In this document: piece by piece, positions 60,272 through 64,000 of the stretch | Layout: the number at the start of each line of letters is the position of its first letter | Position numbering within the stretch: position 1 is the first letter of the stretch | Assembly (NCBI RefSeq): GCF_003364315.1 | Contig: NZ_NXLS01000006.1 | Location: 51,958-115,957, forward strand | DNA: 64,000 bases | Source of the DNA: Helicobacter ganmani | Lineage (GTDB): Bacteria; Campylobacterota; Campylobacteria; Campylobacterales; Helicobacteraceae | Direction: 5' to 3' | Made by a program: the position numbers and the translations under genes | The notes under the pieces: generated by a model | What the model saw: only the letters and a program-made list of their open reading frames with translations | The model's database searches: none | What the model was told of the DNA's origin: nothing

Positions 60272-61486
60272 CTAACCCCACCACCTTTGTGTCTCTAAGA
60301 TTTTAAAAGAGACAATCCAAAGCAGCAATCCCGCAAAGGCAACACAAGAGAGGGCGATATACGCATAAAAATATCCATAATATTGCGCTATAAATCCTCC
60401 CAAACTCCCGCTTAGTGCTGCGCCTATGCTGCCAAGAGTCATCACACAGGCAAGGGCAGCATTGATATGTCCGCTTCCGCGCAACATTATCGCTACTAAA
60501 ACAGGTAAAATCACGCCTGTAATCCCGGCTCCAATGCCATCAAGAATCTGTGTGGCGACCATTCCGATAAGATTTTCAAAATGCGCTGCTATGCCCCCGC
60601 GCACAATAAGAGCGACAAAGCAAAGAGCCATTAGAATAAAATAAACTTGAGAAAAGCAAGGAGCAACTGCAAGAGAATGAGGACGCGTGAGAATCTTCAT
60701 ACACACGAGTGAAATCACAATCATTGTGCTTTGAGCGATAAGGATTGTCGCAGCTGCATATGCCCCGCTAGAATCAATGCCAAGCGGGTGTGCCCTTTGG
60801 CTAAGCAAGGGGAGCATATACGCATTACTCAAATGAAAGCAAAACATCGCCGCGCCCAAGATAAGCACGGATTTATCGCTTAAGGCTTCCCATAGAGATA
60901 TACTCGTGTCGCCCTCTTGCCCCCTTGCGACTTTATGATTAATGCTACTACTACGTATAAGGCTAAGAAACAAAAGTGAGAATACACCCATAAGCGCGGT
61001 AATCACAAAAATCGCACCGATTCCATAATAAAATGCGAATCCAAGACTAAGCAATGCGCTAAAGGCTGTTCCTGCGTGTTTATAGGCTTCATTGAGGCTC
61101 ACTTGTCTGCTATAATCAGATAGTCCCACGATTCCAAGTGTGAGGGCTGCAAATGCGGGGGCAAGGCACACTCCGCACAGAGCTACACTCATTTGGGCTA
61201 AAAGCGTAAAGCCAAAATGTGGGTAGAAGTAATTTGCCAAAGTCGCAAAGACTATGGCGAGGATACAAAAGGCTATCAGGGCTTTTTTGTGCGATGTCTT
61301 GTCTATGAAAATCCCTAAGGGGATTGCAAAAAGTAATGCACAAAGGGAGGTAATTGTGGAGATAAGCCCGATTTGGGATTCCATAAAGTCGTGTTGTTTC
61401 AAAAACACACCCAAATAGGGACCTAAACCATCTCGCACATCGGCGATAAAGAAATTCAGCCAAGCAAGTGCATTGTGCGGATTGAT
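60272..61486 (-). CDS. MFS transporter, probably with ATC start
   Basis: About 404 residues, 12 helices. The first helix NALAWLNFFIADVRDGLGPY is a conserved opening of this MFS branch, but its frame has no ATG, GTG or TTG before it; the only place 5 nt after GGAG is an ATC at 61486. A GTG at 61438 would give 388 residues and cut the first helix. I therefore use ATC, as a rare start or a mutated ATG. The gene starts 9 bp after the coiled-coil gene's stop. Confidence 0.75.
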   Translation of the reverse strand: MNPHNALAWLNFFIADVRDGLGPYLGVFLKQHDFMESQIGLISTITSLCALLFAIPLGIFIDKTSHKKALIAFCILAIVFATLANYFYPHFGFTLLAQMSVALCGVCLAPAFAALTLGIVGLSDYSRQVSLNEAYKHAGTAFSALLSLGFAFYYGIGAIFVITALMGVFSLLFLSLIRSSSINHKVARGQEGDTSISLWEALSDKSVLILGAAMFCFHLSNAYMLPLLSQRAHPLGIDSSGAYAAATILIAQSTMIVISLVCMKILTRPHSLAVAPCFSQVYFILMALCFVALIVRGGIAAHFENLIGMVATQILDGIGAGITGVILPVLVAIMLRGSGHINAALACVMTLGSIGAALSGSLGGFIAQYYGYFYAYIALSCVAFAGLLLWIVSFKILETQRWWG

Positions 61487-61495
61487 AGAATCTCC

Positions 61496-61921
61496 TTAAT
61501 ATCCTAAAATCTTGTTAATCTTACTAATTGCGCTTTGTTCCATTTCGGCGATAATTTGCTTTTCTTTAGCCTTTTCTTGTGAAATCTTTGCTTCTTGTTG
61601 CACGATTTGAGCTAAAGTCGCGTTAATTTTAGTATCATCTCTTGTTGCCTTTGCCTCTTGCAAGTTGATTTCTAGGATTTTTTTCTCTAGCTCTAGTGCT
61701 TTGATTTTGCCTCTTAATTCCTCTCTTTTCTTATCAATGGCTTCCCTTTCCTTGAAATCTGCTTTTAAAGCCTCTCTTTTTTTATCAAAACTCGCATTGT
61801 TAAAAACCTCTGGTAAAACGCCCTTGATGTGTGGCCGTGGCTTTGTAGGGACCGGCGGTGTAGCAAAGAGCGTGCTAGATAAGGCTAACATCAGTGCTAA
61901 ACTCATAACTTTTGCTTTCAT
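61496..61921 (-). CDS. Secreted coiled-coil protein
   Basis: 141 residues: Sec signal (MSLALMLALSSTLFA), a Pro-rich spacer (PPVPTKPRPHIKG), and a Lys/Glu-rich coiled coil from residue 45 to 130 (AIDKKREELRGKIKALELEK). Probably periplasmic, perhaps a chaperone-like or CpxP/Spy-like helical protein; no LTxxQ motif is seen. GGAG is upstream of the ATG. Possibly cotranscribed with the MFS gene. Confidence 0.65.
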   Translation of the reverse strand: MKAKVMSLALMLALSSTLFATPPVPTKPRPHIKGVLPEVFNNASFDKKREALKADFKEREAIDKKREELRGKIKALELEKKILEINLQEAKATRDDTKINATLAQIVQQEAKISQEKAKEKQIIAEMEQSAISKINKILGY

Positions 61922-61988
61922 TGCTCCTCCTTTATTTCATCTTTATACAAGCTAAAGATTCTAACAAAAATTGTTTTAAAATCGCTGA

Positions 61989-62159
61989 ATGCAAGAGGAG
62001 CTATCCACGAAATTTGCAATGTCTTACGCAATCCCGAGCCTCCTTATGGGAGAGGTGAAGTTTAAGAGTGCGGAGAATAAAATCGCGTGGGTAAGCGAAG
62101 ATATTAAGGCCTCACAAGACTATGCAGGAGCTGCTGCTGACTTTAGCGATTCTATGTAA
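61989..62159 (+). CDS. Possible small gene or remnant, 56 residues
   Basis: An ATG-to-TAA frame: MQEELSTKFAMSYAIPSLLM, GEVKFKSAENKIAWVSEDIK, and ASQDYAGAAADFSDSM. Composition is protein-like, but there is no good ribosome site. Not recognised; may be what is left of a larger gene. Confidence 0.3.
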   Translation: MQEELSTKFAMSYAIPSLLMGEVKFKSAENKIAWVSEDIKASQDYAGAAADFSDSM

Positions 62160-62210
62160 AGTGCGCTTGATAAGAGACAAGCAAATTTTTCCCAATATCA
62201 ATCGTCTAGA

Positions 62211-62249
62211 CCCTTTTTGAGATTCAGAATCTTTGAAGCTCAAAAAGGG
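62211..62249. terminator. 11-bp hairpin, extended by GTCTA/TAGAC
   Basis: CCCTTTTTGAG and CTCAAAAAGGG around a 17-nt loop. The outer GTCTA and TAGAC pair too. It may terminate the preceding small frame. Confidence 0.45.
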
Positions 62250-62417
62250 TAAAATAGACTGCAAAAAGCACAAGATAAAGATAAAGGAAAGTTTATGTTT
62301 TTTGACCAAGGTTTTTGGAGCATTTTTCTTCTTGTTTATCATCATTCATTTTCTACTCACTAGCCCTCCTCATTCTTTTATCAATATTTTTTTATCTTTT
62401 AATTTTTAAGGGTTTTT

Positions 62418-62834
62418 ATGAAAAAAAAATTATATGTAGGCGCCAATATGGCTTGGTTTTTGGTGATTATAGCGGGAATTATTGAGTGTTTTTGGGCAAG
62501 TGGGCTAAAATATGCACAAAGTATGTGGGCGTATAACATAGTTGCACTAGGAATCATTCTTTCGTTTGTGTTAAATCTTGTTGCCTGTCGCGTGCTTGAA
62601 GCAAGCACAGTCTATGCAGTATTTGTCGGTATTGGCACAGCAGGAATTGTATCAAGTGAAATCCTCATCTTTGACGAACCATTTTCATTTACCAAAGTCA
62701 TTTTAATTTTTTTATTGCTTTGTGCAGTCATTGGGTTAAAATTAAGCTCTAAAAGCATCAGAGCGCAGGATTCACGTATCTCCCAATCATTAGGCAGTGA
62801 AATTGGCTTGGACGATGTGGTGAAAGAGAAATAG
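62418..62834 (+). CDS. SMR transporter 1, Gdx/SugE-like
   Basis: 138 residues, four helices. After a short basic start the SMR opening WFLVIIAGIIECFWASGLKY has the essential Glu at residue 23 (Glu13 in usual numbering). The C-terminus AVIGLKLSSKS matches SugE/YkkC-like proteins. TAAGGG precedes the ATG at 62418; the ATG at 62448 (MAWFL) would be the usual length. Extra 30 C-terminal residues are polar. Probably exports guanidinium or quaternary ammonium. First of four SMR genes. Confidence 0.85.
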   Translation: MKKKLYVGANMAWFLVIIAGIIECFWASGLKYAQSMWAYNIVALGIILSFVLNLVACRVLEASTVYAVFVGIGTAGIVSSEILIFDEPFSFTKVILIFLLLCAVIGLKLSSKSIRAQDSRISQSLGSEIGLDDVVKEK

Positions 62835-62835
62835 A

Positions 62836-63219
62836 ATGAGTCTAAAAACCGCTTATATTCTGCTTGTGTTTGCAATTCTTACTGAAGTGCTTGCAGTCAA
62901 TCTTATGAAAGCTAGCGAGGGAGAGATATTTGGCTATGTATGTATGTTTGCATTGCTTGTAGTCTCTTACTACTTTATGGCACTTTCGCTCAAGAGACTT
63001 TCTATTAGCGTGGCTTATGCAATTTGGGAAGTTCTTGGAGCGGTTTGTGTAGTGGCAATTAGTATTTTTTATTTCGGTGAAGAGTTGCTATGGACACAAA
63101 AGGCAGGCATTGTCTTAAGCTTTTGCGGAATCGCACTGATTAACTATGCCGAGTTAAAGGCACAAAAACGAGGCAAACCTCTAGTGCAATTACCCAACAA
63201 TGTGGATTCTAAGCTATAA
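62836..63219 (+). CDS. SMR transporter 2, MdtJ-like
   Basis: 127 residues, four helices, Glu17 in LLVFAILTEVLAVNLMK. ISVAYAIWEVLGAVCVVAIS is the MdtJ-type third helix region. One base separates it from the first gene. A polar C-terminal tail of 25 residues follows, as in MdtJ. MdtJ works with MdtI in spermidine export in E. coli. The partner is directly downstream. Confidence 0.85.
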   Translation: MSLKTAYILLVFAILTEVLAVNLMKASEGEIFGYVCMFALLVVSYYFMALSLKRLSISVAYAIWEVLGAVCVVAISIFYFGEELLWTQKAGIVLSFCGIALINYAELKAQKRGKPLVQLPNNVDSKL

Positions 63220-63230
63220 AAGAGTATATA

Positions 63231-63545
63231 ATGGGTTTTGCTCTAGTTATTCTTGCCGCAATTTTAGATATTGTGGCAAATTTATTTCTCAAAAAATCTA
63301 ATGCTTTTAGGCACAAAGGCTATGCGATTGGTTGCATTTTAATGGTGTGGGCAGCTTTCACGGCACTTTCGTTTGCATTACGGGATTTACCGCTTAGCGT
63401 TGCTTATTCTACTTGGGGCGCAGTGGGAATTATTGGCACAGTAGCGGGCGGCTATGTGTTTTTCAAGGAGAGAATCGGGATAATAGGCTATATAGGCATT
63501 GCAATCGTCTTATGCGCGGTTATTTTGCTGCATATGGAACCCTGA
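63231..63545 (+). CDS. SMR transporter 3, MdtI-like with Asp at the key site
   Basis: 104 residues, four helices. AAILDIVANLFLKKSNAF parallels the MdtI opening, but the essential membrane Glu is Asp (Asp13). LSVAYSTWGAVGIIGTVAGG is the MdtI third helix. 11 bp after the MdtJ-like gene. A conservative change that may alter proton coupling. Confidence 0.85.
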   Translation: MGFALVILAAILDIVANLFLKKSNAFRHKGYAIGCILMVWAAFTALSFALRDLPLSVAYSTWGAVGIIGTVAGGYVFFKERIGIIGYIGIAIVLCAVILLHMEP

Positions 63546-63570
63546 TTTATAAGTTGTTAAAAGGGAAATA

Positions 63571-63888
63571 ATGTATTGGATAATTTTAATTTTGGCAGGT
63601 TGTATGGAAATAGGAGGCGTTGCGATGATGAAAAGTTTTACTACAACCAACAAAAAAATCTTTTTGTTGGGACTTTTGTTTTTTATGTCCATTAGCTTTG
63701 GTTTATTATCGCTTGCAATGCAAGAAATTTCAATGGGCACAGCTTATGCGATTTGGACAGGAATCGGTGCAGGCGGGGGCGTGCTTATCGGAATCCTTTT
63801 TCTGGGAGAGAGTAAAAGTCTCGCAAAACTCACTTGTGTTAGTATGATTATTGTATGTAGCATAGGATTGAAACTTGTATCCCATTGA
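63571..63888 (+). CDS. SMR transporter 4, Gdx/SugE-like
   Basis: 105 residues with the Gdx pattern: WIILILAGCMEIGGVAMMK with Glu13, then GTAYAIWTGIGAGGGVLIGI and GLKLVSH at the end. Last of the four SMR genes, 25 bp after the MdtI-like gene; AAAGGG precedes the ATG. May form a heterodimer with SMR 1, as YkkC/YkkD do. Confidence 0.87.
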   Translation: MYWIILILAGCMEIGGVAMMKSFTTTNKKIFLLGLLFFMSISFGLLSLAMQEISMGTAYAIWTGIGAGGGVLIGILFLGESKSLAKLTCVSMIIVCSIGLKLVSH

Positions 63889-64000
63889 TTTTTGACTTTC
63901 CATAATCTAAAACCTCTGCCCTCAATTTTACGATTCTATCTTGTAGGTTTGCTCTGAAGTGGGTGAGTTGCTCGCAATGCTTGAGGGATTAATTGCTACG
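63889..64000. other. Window edge, unassigned
   Basis: 112 bp after the last SMR gene. Short open frames on the minus strand (for example VAINPSSIASNSPT) end here, but none is long enough to call. Confidence 0.3.

Larger units (their letters stand above)
61922..62417. other. Intergenic before the SMR genes
   Basis: 496 bp with a 56-codon ORF and a strong hairpin (listed), and a 22-codon ORF at 62295-62363 with AAAGGAAA before it that could be a leader. No guanidine riboswitch of the ykkC kind was recognised despite the Gdx-like genes downstream. Confidence 0.4.

Noticed and set aside
62295..62363. 22-codon ORF before the SMR genes
   Set aside because: The ribosome site is fair, but no leader-peptide features (attenuator hairpins, codon runs) are visible and coding support is nil.

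Overview
The window is AT-rich, gene-dense epsilonproteobacterial (Campylobacterota) chromosome, and the gene content points to a non-gastric Helicobacter. The tgt / TrkA-type gene pair, a class I bacteriohemerythrin, a FapA-type DUF342 protein and a homopolymeric-G contingency gene fit that genus. A monomeric NADP isocitrate dehydrogenase, a PglK-type lipid-linked oligosaccharide flippase and a pseudopilus (Cts-like) gene cluster recall Campylobacter and the Helicobacter species that do N-linked glycosylation (pullorum/canadensis/winghamensis-like). The species is inferred from gene content only.

Layout. 0-10 kb is mostly housekeeping: partial fapA-like gene, hemerythrin, tgt, an RCK-domain protein, icd, a WD40-type protein and ispG. 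10.2-15.2 kb is a type II secretion/type IV pilus-like cluster (F and E proteins, an SH3/TPR protein, two prepilin-like proteins and a membrane-anchored PilX-like protein). 15.3-19.2 kb holds two tandem CNNM/CBS membrane proteins and a Na/Pi cotransporter. 19.2-26.8 kb has a frameshifted gene, a DUF2157/GDYXXLXY pair, ilvC, an rlmN operon with a 30-codon membrane-peptide ORF at its end, and argG. 26.9-32.1 kb has an RND pump, an NTP/NDP-exchange-like carrier and a HAD hydrolase. 32.1-39.4 kb is a glycan locus: three glycosyltransferases, a methyltransferase gene switched out of frame by a G9 tract, a dead molybdopterin-oxidoreductase remnant and pglK. panC and a gene of unknown function follow.

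From about 41.4 kb the window becomes accessory. After tRNA-Phe there is a candidate structured small RNA with a C7 loop, a phage-type S24 repressor / membrane protein / ImmA-IrrE protease trio, an N-terminally truncated adenine methylase, ogt, a MATE pump and a nucleotidyltransferase-like gene. 49.5-53.0 kb is an apparently intact restriction-modification operon (one nuclease-like protein and two D12-class adenine methylases). 56.9-58.3 kb is a second, decayed system in which both the Dam-like methylase and the nuclease carry frameshifts.

A hidden layer is a small regulon. Four near-identical promoters (about 48.99, 53.08, 54.35 and 59.21 kb) share a -35/-10 spacing of 18-19 bp with a dyad in the spacer, the layout typical of MerR-family activators. 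They drive an MFS transporter, a secreted alpha/beta hydrolase (with a cyclophilin-like protein and an SDR behind it), a Tat-exported aldo/keto reductase and a broken second hydrolase. No MerR-family gene is visible here, so the regulator acts from elsewhere. The window ends with four tandem SMR transporter genes, two Gdx/SugE-like and an MdtJ/MdtI-like pair.
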